Shown one piece after another: positions 15,557-26,359 of a stretch of DNA of 64,000 nt. The notes under the pieces were generated by a model. The model did not search any database. It saw only the letters and a list, made by a program, of their open reading frames with translations, and was not told the DNA's origin. The position numbers and the translations under genes were made by a program. The first letter of the stretch is position 1. The number at the start of each line of letters is the position of its first letter. The DNA comes from Aliiglaciecola sp. M165 (GTDB lineage: Bacteria > Pseudomonadota > Gammaproteobacteria > Enterobacterales > Alteromonadaceae), in assembly GCF_007197995.1 (NCBI RefSeq), contig NZ_VKKH01000005.1, positions 1 to 64,000 on the forward strand. Reading direction: 5' to 3'.

Positions 15557-17527
15557 ATGCACGTCAGTTTTGCGAGTATTTTGATTTTGATGACTGCCGC
15601 CGTATTTGCGGTTTGGCTATTCAAACGTGTCAATCTCCCCCCGATCCTCGCCTATTTAGTTTGTGGTATTTTTGCTGGTCCGCACATGCTGGCAGTTATC
15701 GACAATCCCGAAGAAATTCACTTTTTTGCCGAATTAGGTATTGTTTTTTTGCTTTTTTCCCTAGGTTTAGAGTTTTCTTTACCCAAAGTGCTCGCCATGC
15801 GCCATCTGGTTTTTGGTATTGGCTTGGGGCAAATGTTATTTACCACTTTGGTATTTATGGGGCTTGCCATTCTCGTCGGTTTTGACGCCAAAGCGTCTTT
15901 GATCATAGGAGGGATGGTGGCACTGTCATCGACGGCAATAGTCATTAAACAGATGAGCGAAAAAGGCTCTCTAAATACAACCCGTGCACAAATGGTTGTC
16001 AGTATTTTGTTATTTCAAGACTTGGCAGTTGTTCCTTTACTCATTCTTGTGCCCCTGCTATCCAGTGATACACAGTCTAGCATGTGGATTGCCATCACTA
16101 TGGCGCTGCTCAAAGGGACTATCGTCGTGGCGCTTTTGTTATCGGTGGGCAAATGGTTATTACCTAGAGTATTCAACGAAGTGGCCCGGACACGCACAGA
16201 TGAACTTTTTGTACTTACCACCATTCTAGTGGCGTTGATTGCAGCCGGGATCACCTACTCTTTTGGGTTATCTATGGCATTAGGGGCTTTTTTGGCTGGC
16301 ATGATGCTAAGTGAAAGCCAATATCGCCACCAGCTTGAAGCGGATATCAGGCCGTTTCGAGACATTTTGATGGGTTTGTTTTTTATTACCGTTGGAATGC
16401 GATTTGAAATGCAAATTTTGGTAAGCCAATTCCATTGGATTCTGGTTGGCTTGATCACCATATTGGTATTAAAAACCTTGATTGTTCGCGCATGCGCTTG
16501 GTTGTACAGATGTGATAAAACAGATGCCTGGGCAGCCGGTTTAAAACTTTGTCAAATGGGTGAGTTTAGTTTTGTGTTAGCCGCATTGGCGGTTAATCAT
16601 GATGTCATCAGTGCGGCCCATGGCTCAGTATTGTTGGCTATTGGTGTATTGAGTATGGCTGTCACACCTTGGTTAGTCGACAATGGGTTACTGTTCGCGA
16701 AAAAAATCGTCGGTGAGCCACAAGTTACCCCCGATCCTTTAGACGAAGATGTGTATCAACCTAACATGACCGATCACGTTCTGATATTTGGTTATGGACG
16801 TGTGGGCCAATCAGTAAGTCGCCTACTCACAATAGAAAAAATCCCCTATCTAGTTGTCGACGCTGATGCGGTGCGTGTTAACGAAAGTCGAGGGGCTGGC
16901 CAACCTGTATTTTTTGGTGACGTAAGTCAAAAAGACATTTTACGAGCAGTAGGTATTGACTCAGCTAAGCTAGTGTTAATTACCTTCGACGAACATCAAA
17001 AAGCACTTAATGTCATTAAAACTCTCGCCGAACTCAGGCCCGGCTTGCCGATTGTTGTCAGGACAAGAAAAGACTATCACCTAGAAGAACTGTATGCTGC
17101 AGGCGCGACGCAAGTGGTACCCGAAATCCTTGAAGGTAGTTTAATGTTGGTATCACAAATACTGCATCTGTCGGGGATCCCTATGTCGCGCATCCTCAAA
17201 AGAGTGCGCTCTGAACGCAAAGATCACTATCGCCACATGCACGGATTTTTCCCTGGTGAAACCACTGAAATCACCTACGGGACAAAAGATAAACTGGAAT
17301 TTATGCATGCTATTGTGTTGTCTCGGGAAGCCTTTGCAGTGGGCAAAAGCATCACTCAACTCAATTTATTGCAAAAGCGCATAACTTTGCAGGGTTTGCG
17401 ACGCAACAACCTAGAGATATCAGACCCAGACCCGGATGAGCCATTGAAGCCTAATGATGTATTGGTGATATCTGGCAAGCCTAGACGGGTAGAACGAACA
17501 GAGCGCTTTTTACTTGAAGGGCATTAA
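15557..17527 (+). CDS. CPA2-family monovalent cation:proton antiporter with RCK domain (KefB/KefC-like)
   Basis: The ATG at 15557 is chosen: AGGGA lies 10 nt upstream, and a longer frame from 15488 would add non-family residues. The 656-aa protein has about 12 transmembrane helices (to about residue 380) with GMVALSSTAIVIKQMSEKG and AFLAGMMLSESQYRHQLE typical of CPA2. A Rossmann RCK-N domain follows (VLIFGYGRVGQSVSRLL), then a C-terminal TrkA-C domain (about 565-650). It is likely a ligand-gated K+/H+ or Na+/H+ exchanger. The glutathione-binding features of true KefB/KefC were not established. Confidence 0.85.
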   Translation: MHVSFASILILMTAAVFAVWLFKRVNLPPILAYLVCGIFAGPHMLAVIDNPEEIHFFAELGIVFLLFSLGLEFSLPKVLAMRHLVFGIGLGQMLFTTLVFMGLAILVGFDAKASLIIGGMVALSSTAIVIKQMSEKGSLNTTRAQMVVSILLFQDLAVVPLLILVPLLSSDTQSSMWIAITMALLKGTIVVALLLSVGKWLLPRVFNEVARTRTDELFVLTTILVALIAAGITYSFGLSMALGAFLAGMMLSESQYRHQLEADIRPFRDILMGLFFITVGMRFEMQILVSQFHWILVGLITILVLKTLIVRACAWLYRCDKTDAWAAGLKLCQMGEFSFVLAALAVNHDVISAAHGSVLLAIGVLSMAVTPWLVDNGLLFAKKIVGEPQVTPDPLDEDVYQPNMTDHVLIFGYGRVGQSVSRLLTIEKIPYLVVDADAVRVNESRGAGQPVFFGDVSQKDILRAVGIDSAKLVLITFDEHQKALNVIKTLAELRPGLPIVVRTRKDYHLEELYAAGATQVVPEILEGSLMLVSQILHLSGIPMSRILKRVRSERKDHYRHMHGFFPGETTEITYGTKDKLEFMHAIVLSREAFAVGKSITQLNLLQKRITLQGLRRNNLEISDPDPDEPLKPNDVLVISGKPRRVERTERFLLEGH

Positions 17528-17535
17528 ATGACGCA

Positions 17536-17560
17536 AAATCGGGAGAGCATTCTCTCCCGT
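17536..17560. terminator. Bidirectional terminator between antiporter and aminotransferase genes
   Basis: CGGGAGAG / CTCTCCCG is a perfect 8-bp stem with a four-base loop. On the minus strand it is followed by ATTTTGC, and on the plus strand by an AT-rich stretch. It lies 12 nt after one convergent gene and 10 nt from the other. Confidence 0.7.
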
Positions 17561-17569
17561 AAAGTACTG

Positions 17570-18565
17570 TTAAATTTTCGTTAGCCATCCATGAGTGTCA
17601 GCAGCTTGACCCCATTGAATTTCGTTAAGCGCTTTGCGTAACTTCATTGTCGTTGGCCCGGCTTCACCAGTACCTACGCTAAACTCCTGATTGTCTTTAA
17701 TCAGTGTACCAACAGGCGTTAACACCGCTGCGGTTCCCGATAGTGCCGCTTCGGTTCCTGGCTTAGCAGAACGCTCTAAGAGTTCATCTACAGACAGCTC
17801 TCTTTCACTGACTGTCATGCCCATATCTGCGGCAATTTGCAGCAAGGAAGCTCGAGTGATGCCGTGTAAAAAGGTACTATCCAATGCCTTAGTGATAATT
17901 TCATTGCCATCAATCAGTACAAAATTAGCGGCACCGGTTTCCTGCACATCGCCATCTGGGCAAAACAGGATTTGATCGGCATTGACATCCGCTCTGGCTT
18001 TAAGAATCGGTCCCAAAGCACTTGCATAGTTACCACCACTTTTGATCATCCCCATATGCGGCGCACAACGCATACCATCGTTTGCCAACAGCAATCGTAG
18101 AGGTTTCGCGCCACCAGAAAAATAATCCCCTACAGGAGACAACAAAACATATAACATCGAATTTGCCGATGGCGCAGCCGCTTTTCCGATCGCTGCATCA
18201 GTACCAAAATGAGTTGGACGAATATACATGGAACCGGGAGGCGCAGGTACTTCGTCTTGATATTTTTTAACGACGTCGATAATCATTGACGATAGCAACT
18301 CAGTATCTATGGCAGGGAGATTAAGCAGCTTACTGCTTTGTGCCATACGCTTCACATTTTCATCCATGCGGAAAATGTTTATTGAGCCATCTTCATGCTT
18401 AAACGCTTTTAGACCCTCAAAACAAGTACTTGAGTAGTGCAATACATGGGCACCAGGATGCATTTGAATGCTATTTGAACTGACAAAACTAGCTTCGCTC
18501 CATTGATTATTTTCAAAGGTTGCTAGTGCCATTTCTGGCATAAAGACGGTACCAAAGGCTGCCAT
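17570..18565 (-). CDS. ilvE: Branched-chain amino acid aminotransferase
   Basis: A PLP enzyme (fold type IV) for the last step of valine, leucine and isoleucine synthesis and the first step of their breakdown. The start at 18565 (MAAFGTVFMPEMALATF) gives 331 aa; a frame from 18601 adds 12 atypical residues. Diagnostic segments are YSSTCFEGLKAFKHEDGS, the catalytic-lysine block MIKSGGNYASALGP, and ETGAANFVLIDG. Its length and sequence suit the longer eukaryote-like BCAT group rather than E. coli IlvE. It lies downstream of tilS on the same strand after a 147-bp gap. Confidence 0.87.
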   Translation of the reverse strand: MAAFGTVFMPEMALATFENNQWSEASFVSSNSIQMHPGAHVLHYSSTCFEGLKAFKHEDGSINIFRMDENVKRMAQSSKLLNLPAIDTELLSSMIIDVVKKYQDEVPAPPGSMYIRPTHFGTDAAIGKAAAPSANSMLYVLLSPVGDYFSGGAKPLRLLLANDGMRCAPHMGMIKSGGNYASALGPILKARADVNADQILFCPDGDVQETGAANFVLIDGNEIITKALDSTFLHGITRASLLQIAADMGMTVSERELSVDELLERSAKPGTEAALSGTAAVLTPVGTLIKDNQEFSVGTGEAGPTTMKLRKALNEIQWGQAADTHGWLTKI

Positions 18566-18712
18566 AACTACTTTTACACTCCTGTATCCTGTTAAGCACA
18601 TTGTTTAATGCACATCTAAGTCGTGGATTTTACGTCAGATACCACCAAAAACACTAGTGCCCAGCAGCTTGTTTTTTAGATTATTTTGTAAAGCAGAATC
18701 GACAAAGGAAGA

Positions 18713-20032
18713 TCACAGCGCAGGCTCAATAGGCTGCCATTGCATTTTATCAATGAAAACAGGTGGCATATGCACTGAAAAAATAACGTTTTCCGCTACC
18801 CAAATTGCCACAGGAAGGCCATCAAACGTCACGGTTAGGCTTTGTTCTCTTGTCCACGGTGCGATGTCCCAGGTTTTAAACCACTGTTTCAACGGTTTGG
18901 ACATCGCTGCATCTTGAGGTTTGAATTTTTCACTGAAGACACTTTTATGTGCTTCGATCGAGCCGACATTTTTAGTAGCAGACGATGAAAAGATCAGCTG
19001 ACCAAATCCATTGGGGTGTATAAGTTTTCCATGTTTGAGCGCAATTTTGCTTCCCGCTTTAAGCGCCTCACAATGCTTTATACAGAACAGTTTGTTTCGA
19101 AAGCGCCGAAATTGCCATTCTTGCCATTGTAAAATCGGCTCTGCATCATGTTTTGCATTCAATACCTGCTGCAATTCATCCAAAACCGCTTTCGACGGCA
19201 TGGACACATTTTTTTGCTCCAGCCACGTACGCACGAGTTGATGCTGCCAAGCAATAGAGTATTCGTTAAGACTATCAATATTTAGCGAATCGTTTTCATC
19301 AGTAATCGATTGTAAGCGTGCATCGCAAACCTCATATAGTAAGGCTTGTTGTTGTGCAGACAGTGAGGCGCTGCGCGCAACTGCCTGACTGAATCCAGGC
19401 CAGCGTTGAGACAATAAAGGCATAATTTTGTGACGCAGAAAATTTCTATCGTATCGACTATCTTGATTAGACGGATCTTCAATCCATTGAAGTTGGTTAT
19501 CACTAGCATAAGCGACGAGTTGCTCACGGCTTATATGTAATAACGGGCGCGAAAAAATCACGCCGGAATGGTGCTGATGACATTCTGGCATCGCTGATAA
19601 TCCCTTTGGCCCAGCCCCTCTTTTTAATTGCAGCAAAACCGTTTCTGCCTGATCGTCCAGATGTTGGCCTAAAAAAATAATTGAACCATGATCGGCACAA
19701 TTGATTAACGCTTGATAGCGTTGTTCCCGAGCCGCGGCTTCAATGCCTTTTTTGCTTTTTACATCGATATGAACTCGAACGCTTTTAAATGGTATGCCTA
19801 GTGCTTCGCATTGTGTCTTACAATGCTGCTCCCAGCTATTAGCCTGTTCTTGTAATCCGTGATTAATGTGTACCGCAAGAAAGTCATGTTGGGGATATTT
19901 GGGGTGCAATGACGCAACACAATGCAACATAACTTGGGAATCAACACCGCCGCTGTAAGCTACAATAATTTGCTTGCCGTCACCGGCTAAATACTCGGTT
20001 ATATTGGCGACTACAGTTTCAATTGCGTTCAT
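18713..20032 (-). CDS. tilS: tRNA(Ile)-lysidine synthase TilS
   Basis: It converts C34 of the minor tRNA-Ile(CAU) to lysidine using ATP and lysine. The start at 20032 (MNAIETVVANITEYL) is preferred over a TTG at 20059 that lies inside a terminator hairpin. The 439-aa protein has the PP-loop motif IIVAYSGGVDSQVML (SGGVDS at about 27-32), HINHGLQEQANSWEQHC, and GQHLDDQAETVLLQLKRGAG. The TilS substrate-binding and C-terminal domains follow. Its likely ribosome-binding site AAGGCGG lies in the 3' arm of the accA terminator. Confidence 0.93.
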   Translation of the reverse strand: MNAIETVVANITEYLAGDGKQIIVAYSGGVDSQVMLHCVASLHPKYPQHDFLAVHINHGLQEQANSWEQHCKTQCEALGIPFKSVRVHIDVKSKKGIEAAAREQRYQALINCADHGSIIFLGQHLDDQAETVLLQLKRGAGPKGLSAMPECHQHHSGVIFSRPLLHISREQLVAYASDNQLQWIEDPSNQDSRYDRNFLRHKIMPLLSQRWPGFSQAVARSASLSAQQQALLYEVCDARLQSITDENDSLNIDSLNEYSIAWQHQLVRTWLEQKNVSMPSKAVLDELQQVLNAKHDAEPILQWQEWQFRRFRNKLFCIKHCEALKAGSKIALKHGKLIHPNGFGQLIFSSSATKNVGSIEAHKSVFSEKFKPQDAAMSKPLKQWFKTWDIAPWTREQSLTVTFDGLPVAIWVAENVIFSVHMPPVFIDKMQWQPIEPAL

Positions 20033-20036
20033 AAGC

Positions 20037-20068
20037 AAAAAACCGCCTTGGGTAAACAAGGCGGTTTT
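20037..20068 (-). terminator. Terminator after accA, overlapping the tilS translation start region
   Basis: ACCGCCTTG pairs with CAAGGCGGT (9 bp, 6-nt loop), followed on the minus strand by TTTTTTGC. It lies 22 nt behind accA. The tilS ATG follows within five bases, so the hairpin also contains the only plausible tilS ribosome-binding site. On the plus strand a TTTT run also follows. Confidence 0.85.
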
Positions 20069-20089
20069 GTCGTAAGCAGTTTAGTAATT

Positions 20090-21046
20090 TTAACAGTAAC
20101 CAAACGACATAAGTCTTTCATAGCGCTGCTCAAGCAAGTCTTCTTTAGACAAGCTCATCAATTGAGACAGTTGCTGCTTTAACGTCGCTTTTAGATTGGC
20201 AGCCATAGCATCATGATTACGATGAGCACCTCCTAAAGGTTCCTCAATAATGTTATTGATCAACCCCAGTTCTTTAATTTGACCGGCACTGACACCCATA
20301 GCCTCGGCCGCGAGCGGAGCTTTTTCTGCGCTTTTCCACAAAATAGACGCACAACCTTCTGGTGAAATAACCGAATAGGTACTGTATTGCAGCATATTGA
20401 CCCGATCACCCACACCAATTGCTAATGCCCCACCCGAGCCGCCTTCACCGATAACGGTACAAATGATCGGCACACTGAGTTCAGCCATTTCTTTAAGATT
20501 TTTCGCAATGGCTTCACTTTGTCCACGCTCTTCTGCGCCAACACCTGGATAAGCGCCAGGTGTGTCAATGAAGGTGATGATTGGTAAATTGAAACGTTCC
20601 GCCATGTGCATCAAGCGTAACGCTTTGCGATACCCTTCTGGTTTAGGCATACCAAAGTTGCGACGAATTTTCTCGTGGGTATCACGGCCTTTTTGATGAC
20701 CAATTACCATGACCGGTTGTCCATCAAATTCCGCAAGCCCACCCACGATGGCCTTATCATCAGCAAAGGCACGATCCCCAGCCAGCTCATCGAATTCGTC
20801 AAATAAATGAGGAATATAATCCAATGTATAAGGACGCATAGGATGACGTGCCAACTGTGACACCTGCCAGGCACCTAAGTCTGCGAAAATTTTGCGCGTT
20901 AACTCTGCACTTTTTTCACGTAACTTAGTGATATCTTCTTCCATGCCGACATCGAACTCACCACCTTGGTTTACCAGGCGCAGTTCCTCTATCTTCGCTT
21001 CTAAATCAGCTATCGGCTTTTCGAAATCAAGGTAATTTAAACTCAT
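20090..21046 (-). CDS. accA: Acetyl-CoA carboxylase carboxyltransferase subunit alpha
   Basis: With AccD this subunit transfers CO2 from carboxybiotin to acetyl-CoA, the committed step of fatty acid synthesis. The ATG at 21046 ([16 protein letters not shown]) matches the family start and has AAGG upstream; the frame from TTG 21052 adds two residues. At 318 aa the length is standard. Key blocks are [35 protein letters not shown] and [15 protein letters not shown]. It follows dnaE by 39 bp as in E. coli. Confidence 0.96.
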   Translation of the reverse strand: MSLNYLDFEKPIADLEAKIEELRLVNQGGEFDVGMEEDITKLREKSAELTRKIFADLGAWQVSQLARHPMRPYTLDYIPHLFDEFDELAGDRAFADDKAIVGGLAEFDGQPVMVIGHQKGRDTHEKIRRNFGMPKPEGYRKALRLMHMAERFNLPIITFIDTPGAYPGVGAEERGQSEAIAKNLKEMAELSVPIICTVIGEGGSGGALAIGVGDRVNMLQYSTYSVISPEGCASILWKSAEKAPLAAEAMGVSAGQIKELGLINNIIEEPLGGAHRNHDAMAANLKATLKQQLSQLMSLSKEDLLEQRYERLMSFGYC

Positions 21047-21085
21047 CCCCAACCTTTTAAATTAAGTATTTTGACGGTACTACCA

Positions 21086-24000
21086 TCAACTGAATTGCAG
21101 TTGTACACACTCAGGTGTTAACACTTGCTGCAATTCGTAAATTAACTGATCTTCAGGTGTCACGTACCATTGTGCTCCAAATGCTAATGTCATCTCAGCA
21201 TCTGGATGAATCACCCGCATATTAATTGGGCAACTACCACCTTGATAATTCTGTAAAATTGCTTGCAGTTTAGACACACTTGCGTCGTTACACCAGTTTG
21301 ATTGCACTTCTAAACCTAAACATTTAACGTTTTTCTCCCGAGCTTGGACGATGTCCATGGCATCACGGGCCGATATTGTATTGCCACCAGAGAAATCATC
21401 AAAGCTGACCTGTCCAGATATGAGCAAAATTCGGTCAGGTTGCAGCAGTTCCTCGTATTTTTCATACATATCAGGGAAGAATCGTGCATCCATTCTTGCA
21501 CTTTTATCGTCCAAGGTCACGATCGCCCATCGACGCCCTTTTTTGTTTACCATGACACGAACCCCCAACACCAAACCCACCGCCGTTGAGGTGGTATCTT
21601 TATTGGTCGGCTTCAAATCTACTAGTCGCCCAGAACTATAATTCTTTATCTCTTGAGCGTACTGATTGATCGGGTGCCCGGTTAAGTATAGGCCAAGGGT
21701 TTCTTTTTCACCTTCCAGCCATATTTTCTCTGGCCAATGGGGCACATTCGAAAAGGCTTGCTCAACCTGTTCAGGTTCGGTGGTCAACAAACCAAACATA
21801 TCCGATTGTCCATGAGATTCTGCTTTGGCGTGTTGATCGGCGGCAGCAATTGCTTCTGGCAAAGTTGCCATCAAACAAGCTCGATGCGGTCCAAGATTAT
21901 CCATGGCGCCCGACAAGACCAGCTTTTCTAACACTCTTTTGTTGACCTTTTTTAAATCAACTTTAGCGCAAAAATCGAATAAATCGGAAAATGTCTCTTT
22001 TTCCTTACGTGCAGCAATAATCGCTTCAATCGGACCTTCACCCACACCTTTTATCGCGCCTATTCCGTAGACAATTCGCCCTTGCTCATCAACGGTAAAC
22101 TTGTACTGGCCGGCATTCAAATCAGGTGGCAATATGGTGATGCCCATGCGTTCGCATTCATCGACCAAGGTTACAATTTTGTCAGTGTTATCCATATCAG
22201 CAGACATTACCGCTGCCATGAATTCTGCTGGATAATGTGCTTTCAACCACAAGGTTTGATATGAGACTAACGCATAGGCTGCTGAGTGAGACTTGTTAAA
22301 ACCGTACCCGGCGAATTTCTCCACCAGATCGAAGATTTTCATTGCAAGATCGGGATCGATATTGTTGTTTTTGGAACCATCAGCAAAAACGGAACGTTGC
22401 TTTTCCATCTCTTCAGGTTTTTTCTTGCCCATTGCGCGACGCAACAAATCGGCGCCACCCAAACTGTATCCTGCCATTTCTTGAGCGATTTGCATCACCT
22501 GTTCTTGGTACAGAATAATACCGTAAGTTGGCTCAAGGATTTCTTTGAGACAGTCGTGCTGATAATCTGCATCTGGATAAGAAATTTCTTCACGACCATG
22601 TTTTCGGTCAATAAAGTTATCTACCATGCCCGATTGAAGGGGGCCTGGTCTGAATAGGGCCACCAAAGCGATAATGTCTTCAAAACAATCGGGTTTAAGT
22701 CGTTTAATCAGGTCTTTCATACCGCGAGATTCCAACTGGAATACTGCGGTAGTCTCTGCATTTTGTAGCACTCGGAAACTACGCGGATCTTCCAAAGGGA
22801 TGGCAGAGATATCAATTTGTTTGCCCTGACCTTCGGCAATCATGTCAATTGCCCATTGAATAATGGTCAGTGTGCGTAACCCCAGGAAGTCAAATTTCAC
22901 GAGTCCTGCAGTTTCAACGTCGTTTTTATCAAATTGTGTAACCGGGTTTTTACCTTCGTCGTCACAGTACAAAGGTGCGAAGTCGGTAATTTGAGTTGGG
23001 GCGATGACCACTCCACCCGCATGTTTGCCGGCATTTCTGGTCACACCCTCGAGGATCCTCGCCATATCAATGAGATCTTTAACTTCTTCATCTTGATCAT
23101 AGAGCTCAGGAAGCCGAGGTTCTACGGCAAAGGCTTTTTCCAAAGTCATGCCCGGATCAGATGGAATGAGCTTAGAGATCCTATCAACAAAGCCATAAGG
23201 ATGGCCAAGCACCCGACCAACATCTCGCACAACGGCTTTAGCAGCCATTGTTCCAAATGTAATGATTTGTGAAACCGCCTGACGGCCGTACATGTCAGCC
23301 ACATGATCGATCACCTCGTCACGCCTGTCCATGCAAAAATCGACATCAAAGTCAGGCATCGAGACCCGTTCAGGATTCAAGAAACGTTCAAATAGCAAAT
23401 CAAATTCTAGTGGATCGAGATCAGTGATATCTAGCGCATAAGCTACCAACGACCCAGCACCTGAACCACGTCCCGGTCCGACAGGAATACCGTGATCTTT
23501 ACTCCATTGAATAAACTCCATGACGATCAAGAAGTAGCCAGGGAATCCCATTTGGTTGATAACGGTAAGTTCGATTTCCAAACGTTCATCATATTCAGGG
23601 CGTTTTTCTTTACGCTCTTCTTCGTCAGGAAACAAAAATTCAAGACGACGCTCCAAACCTTCCCAGGATACTTTTACCAGGTAATCGGCGTCGGACATAC
23701 CACCAGTTGGAAATTTTGGCAGAAAGTATTCGTTCAGCTTGACGGTAACATTACAGCGTTTTGCGATTTCCACAGAGTTTTGTAATGCCTCTGGAATATC
23801 ACTAAACAACTCGCACATTTCCTCTGCGCTACGCAGATATTGTTGCTCGCTGTAAAGTTTCGGGCGTCGCTTGTCTTCTAATGTATAGCCGTCATGGATA
23901 GACACGCGAATTTCGTGAGCGGCAAATCGGTCTTTGTCCAAGAAACACACTTCATTGGTGGCAACCAAGGGTAACTCATGATCGACTGACCACTGACAAG

Positions 24001-24571
24001 CTCGCTGAATATACTCATTTTCACCTGGACGTGCGGTTCGAGTCACTTCTAGATAAAAACGGTCAGGAAAATGCTGCTGATAAAACGCACTGATGTCTTG
24101 TGCAAGGGGCATATTGCCTTTAGTCAACGCAATCCCCAAGTCGCCATGCAAACCACCAGAGATAATAAGCACACCTTCTTGATGCTCAGCCAACCAGTCT
24201 TTGTCAATCACTGCACGGTTTTGAAGATGTCCCCGTTGATACGCTTTGGAAATGAGCAGCGTGATGTTTTTGTAGCCTTGATTGTTCATTGCCAGCAAAG
24301 TAAGACGGAATAATTGTTCTCCAAGCTCTTCACTTGTCACCCAAAAGTCGGTACCGATTATAGGTTTTATTCCACTCGCGTGGGCAGTTTCATAATACTT
24401 GACCAGACCACACATGTTCATCTGGTCGGTAATAGCCACCGCAGGCATATTCATTTCTTTGACCCGCGCTAAAATCGGTTTGACCTTATTCAAACCATCC
24501 ATCATCGAAAAATCGCTATGGACACGCAGATGGACAAATTGGCACGTAGTGTCTTGAACTTCAGACGACAT
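21086..24571 (-). CDS. dnaE: DNA polymerase III subunit alpha
   Basis: The catalytic subunit of the replicative polymerase. The ATG at 24571 ([20 protein letters not shown]) has GGAG 6-7 nt upstream and overlaps the rnhB 3' end by 11 nt; an ATG four codons earlier is less likely. The 1161-aa protein starts with a PHP domain ([14 protein letters not shown]). The C-family palm has [20 protein letters not shown] and the catalytic aspartates of [13 protein letters not shown]. Further on are helix-hairpin-helix, OB-fold (about 960-1060) and C-terminal tau-binding regions. Confidence 0.97.
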   Translation of the reverse strand: MSSEVQDTTCQFVHLRVHSDFSMMDGLNKVKPILARVKEMNMPAVAITDQMNMCGLVKYYETAHASGIKPIIGTDFWVTSEELGEQLFRLTLLAMNNQGYKNITLLISKAYQRGHLQNRAVIDKDWLAEHQEGVLIISGGLHGDLGIALTKGNMPLAQDISAFYQQHFPDRFYLEVTRTARPGENEYIQRACQWSVDHELPLVATNEVCFLDKDRFAAHEIRVSIHDGYTLEDKRRPKLYSEQQYLRSAEEMCELFSDIPEALQNSVEIAKRCNVTVKLNEYFLPKFPTGGMSDADYLVKVSWEGLERRLEFLFPDEEERKEKRPEYDERLEIELTVINQMGFPGYFLIVMEFIQWSKDHGIPVGPGRGSGAGSLVAYALDITDLDPLEFDLLFERFLNPERVSMPDFDVDFCMDRRDEVIDHVADMYGRQAVSQIITFGTMAAKAVVRDVGRVLGHPYGFVDRISKLIPSDPGMTLEKAFAVEPRLPELYDQDEEVKDLIDMARILEGVTRNAGKHAGGVVIAPTQITDFAPLYCDDEGKNPVTQFDKNDVETAGLVKFDFLGLRTLTIIQWAIDMIAEGQGKQIDISAIPLEDPRSFRVLQNAETTAVFQLESRGMKDLIKRLKPDCFEDIIALVALFRPGPLQSGMVDNFIDRKHGREEISYPDADYQHDCLKEILEPTYGIILYQEQVMQIAQEMAGYSLGGADLLRRAMGKKKPEEMEKQRSVFADGSKNNNIDPDLAMKIFDLVEKFAGYGFNKSHSAAYALVSYQTLWLKAHYPAEFMAAVMSADMDNTDKIVTLVDECERMGITILPPDLNAGQYKFTVDEQGRIVYGIGAIKGVGEGPIEAIIAARKEKETFSDLFDFCAKVDLKKVNKRVLEKLVLSGAMDNLGPHRACLMATLPEAIAAADQHAKAESHGQSDMFGLLTTEPEQVEQAFSNVPHWPEKIWLEGEKETLGLYLTGHPINQYAQEIKNYSSGRLVDLKPTNKDTTSTAVGLVLGVRVMVNKKGRRWAIVTLDDKSARMDARFFPDMYEKYEELLQPDRILLISGQVSFDDFSGGNTISARDAMDIVQAREKNVKCLGLEVQSNWCNDASVSKLQAILQNYQGGSCPINMRVIHPDAEMTLAFGAQWYVTPEDQLIYELQQVLTPECVQLQFS

Positions 24572-25157
24572 GAATTGCTCCATTATGTTGCGACAAAGCT
24601 TGTTGCACGGGTTTAAAACTCATTCTATAGGCTTGATTGGGTCCCAACTCATAGAGTTTTTGCAAGTGTGCTTGCGTCGGATAACCTTTGTGCTGACGAT
24701 ACCCATATTCTGGGAACTGCTCGTCAAGGGCAAGCATTTCACGATCTCGAGTAACTTTGGCAAGTATCGATGCAGCGGAAATCTCTGCGACGCTGCCATC
24801 CCCCTTTACGATAGCTTCACTGGGATATTGCCAATCGGGTAATCGGTTGCCATCGACCTTAACAAAATCCGGCTTAATCGATAGTCCGTCAACGGCTCTT
24901 TTCATGGCTAACATGGTTGCATGCAAAATGTTGATTTGGTCTATCTCTTGCGGTGTCGCCCGGCCTATTGACCAGCACAATGCAGACTGAATGACTTCAT
25001 CAAACAAAACTTCACGTTTTTTTTCGCTAATTTTTTTCGAATCGTTTAATCCGACAATTTGCCTATCTGGGTGCAGTATAACCGCTGCTGTCACGACATC
25101 GCCAACCAAGGGACCTCGCCCAACTTCATCTACACCGGCGACTAAAACCTTATTCAT
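24561..25157 (-). CDS. rnhB: Ribonuclease HII
   Basis: It cleaves the RNA strand of RNA-DNA hybrids and removes single ribonucleotides from DNA. The ATG at 25157 ([20 protein letters not shown]) overlaps the lpxB stop by 8 nt and has GGA upstream. A longer frame would add 27 residues that are simply lpxB sequence in another frame. The 198-aa protein has the catalytic Asp10-Glu11 pair in GVDEVGRGP, a further aspartate in [12 protein letters not shown], and [14 protein letters not shown]. It is tightly coupled between lpxB and dnaE, as in other gammaproteobacteria. Confidence 0.96.
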   Translation of the reverse strand: MNKVLVAGVDEVGRGPLVGDVVTAAVILHPDRQIVGLNDSKKISEKKREVLFDEVIQSALCWSIGRATPQEIDQINILHATMLAMKRAVDGLSIKPDFVKVDGNRLPDWQYPSEAIVKGDGSVAEISAASILAKVTRDREMLALDEQFPEYGYRQHKGYPTQAHLQKLYELGPNQAYRMSFKPVQQALSQHNGAIHVV

Positions 25158-26328
25158 TGGCAATTCCAATAAGCTCAAGTACTGCGTTGGCTGATTGTAC
25201 ATCAGCGCCTTGCTGCAGCATTTGATGTAATTCGACAAACTTGTCTGTCACTTGGCTTGTTTCTCCCTCAAGCATGGGCGTCAAGTAGCTAGCGATCTTA
25301 TCTGGATTAACATCTTGTTGCAGCAATTCAGGGACGATTTTTTCATCTGCTAGCAAATTTGGTAATGCAAAGTACTTAGCTTTATAAAGCACCTTCATCA
25401 TCTGATGTGTCAGCCATTTTAACCGATAAGCGACAACCATGGGGCGCTTGCACAACATGGCTTCCAGTGATGCCGTACCGGAAGCGAGTAAAATCGCATC
25501 AGAGGCGATCATGACTTGCCTTGACTGGCGCAATAAAACTGCAATTTCAAGCTCTTCAGGCAAAAGACCATCTTCTACCATTGCCGCAATTTTTTGTTCA
25601 ATCTGCTGTTTACGCACATCATTAACCGCGGGAATTACGACTTGGAGTGAGCCCACGTTTTTAGCAACTATCGCAGCGCTTTGAATAAAGATATCTAACA
25701 ACATATTGACTTCACCAGCACGACTGCCAGGCAACAAAGCCAACACCTTTTGACCAGGTTTTATATTAACCCCGTCCAGCATTTCACGGGCGCTATCGCT
25801 ATCTGGGTGTAACGGAATATCATCAGCCATTGTATGGCCAACAAATTTACACGGAAATCCGTGTTTATCGTAAACCTGTTTTTCGAAAGGAAAAATACTC
25901 AGTACAAGGTTGGTCGCTTCACCAATACCGTAGATACGATTTTCACGCCAAGCCCAAACCGTTGGACTGACGTAGTGCACCGTCTTAATTCCAAGCTTTT
26001 TCAGTTTTTTTTCTAACGGAAGATTAAAGTCTGGCGCGTCTACACCAATAAAAACGTCAGGGGGATTGTCTTTAAAATGTTGCAAAATAGTTTTACGAAT
26101 ATGCAATAGTCGACGAATTCTTGATAACACCTCGACCAGCCCCATCACCGATAACTCTTCCATCTCAAACAACGTTGAGCAACCTTGTTCAAGCATGTTT
26201 GGTCCGGCGATGCCTTCGAACACGGCGTCAGGAAACCGTTTGCGGATTTTTTTGATTAAGCCCGCAGCAAGCACATCACCAGATGCCTCACCAGCGACGA
26301 TACCGATTCGTAATGGAGGAGTTGCCAT
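25150..26328 (-). CDS. lpxB: Lipid-A-disaccharide synthase
   Basis: An inner-membrane peripheral glycosyltransferase (GT19) that condenses UDP-2,3-diacylglucosamine with lipid X. At 392 aa it has the usual length. Family blocks are [18 protein letters not shown] at the N-terminus, [30 protein letters not shown]-like [15 protein letters not shown], and [14 protein letters not shown]. It sits 31 nt after lpxA and overlaps rnhB by 8 nt. Confidence 0.97.
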   Translation of the reverse strand: MATPPLRIGIVAGEASGDVLAAGLIKKIRKRFPDAVFEGIAGPNMLEQGCSTLFEMEELSVMGLVEVLSRIRRLLHIRKTILQHFKDNPPDVFIGVDAPDFNLPLEKKLKKLGIKTVHYVSPTVWAWRENRIYGIGEATNLVLSIFPFEKQVYDKHGFPCKFVGHTMADDIPLHPDSDSAREMLDGVNIKPGQKVLALLPGSRAGEVNMLLDIFIQSAAIVAKNVGSLQVVIPAVNDVRKQQIEQKIAAMVEDGLLPEELEIAVLLRQSRQVMIASDAILLASGTASLEAMLCKRPMVVAYRLKWLTHQMMKVLYKAKYFALPNLLADEKIVPELLQQDVNPDKIASYLTPMLEGETSQVTDKFVELHQMLQQGADVQSANAVLELIGIANE

Positions 26329-26359
26329 AGATGCTATGTATCAAGCAAGAGGTGTCATG

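Noticed and set aside
22286-22657. 123-codon plus-strand frame inside dnaE
   Set aside because: A shadow of dnaE with no start signal or family resemblance.
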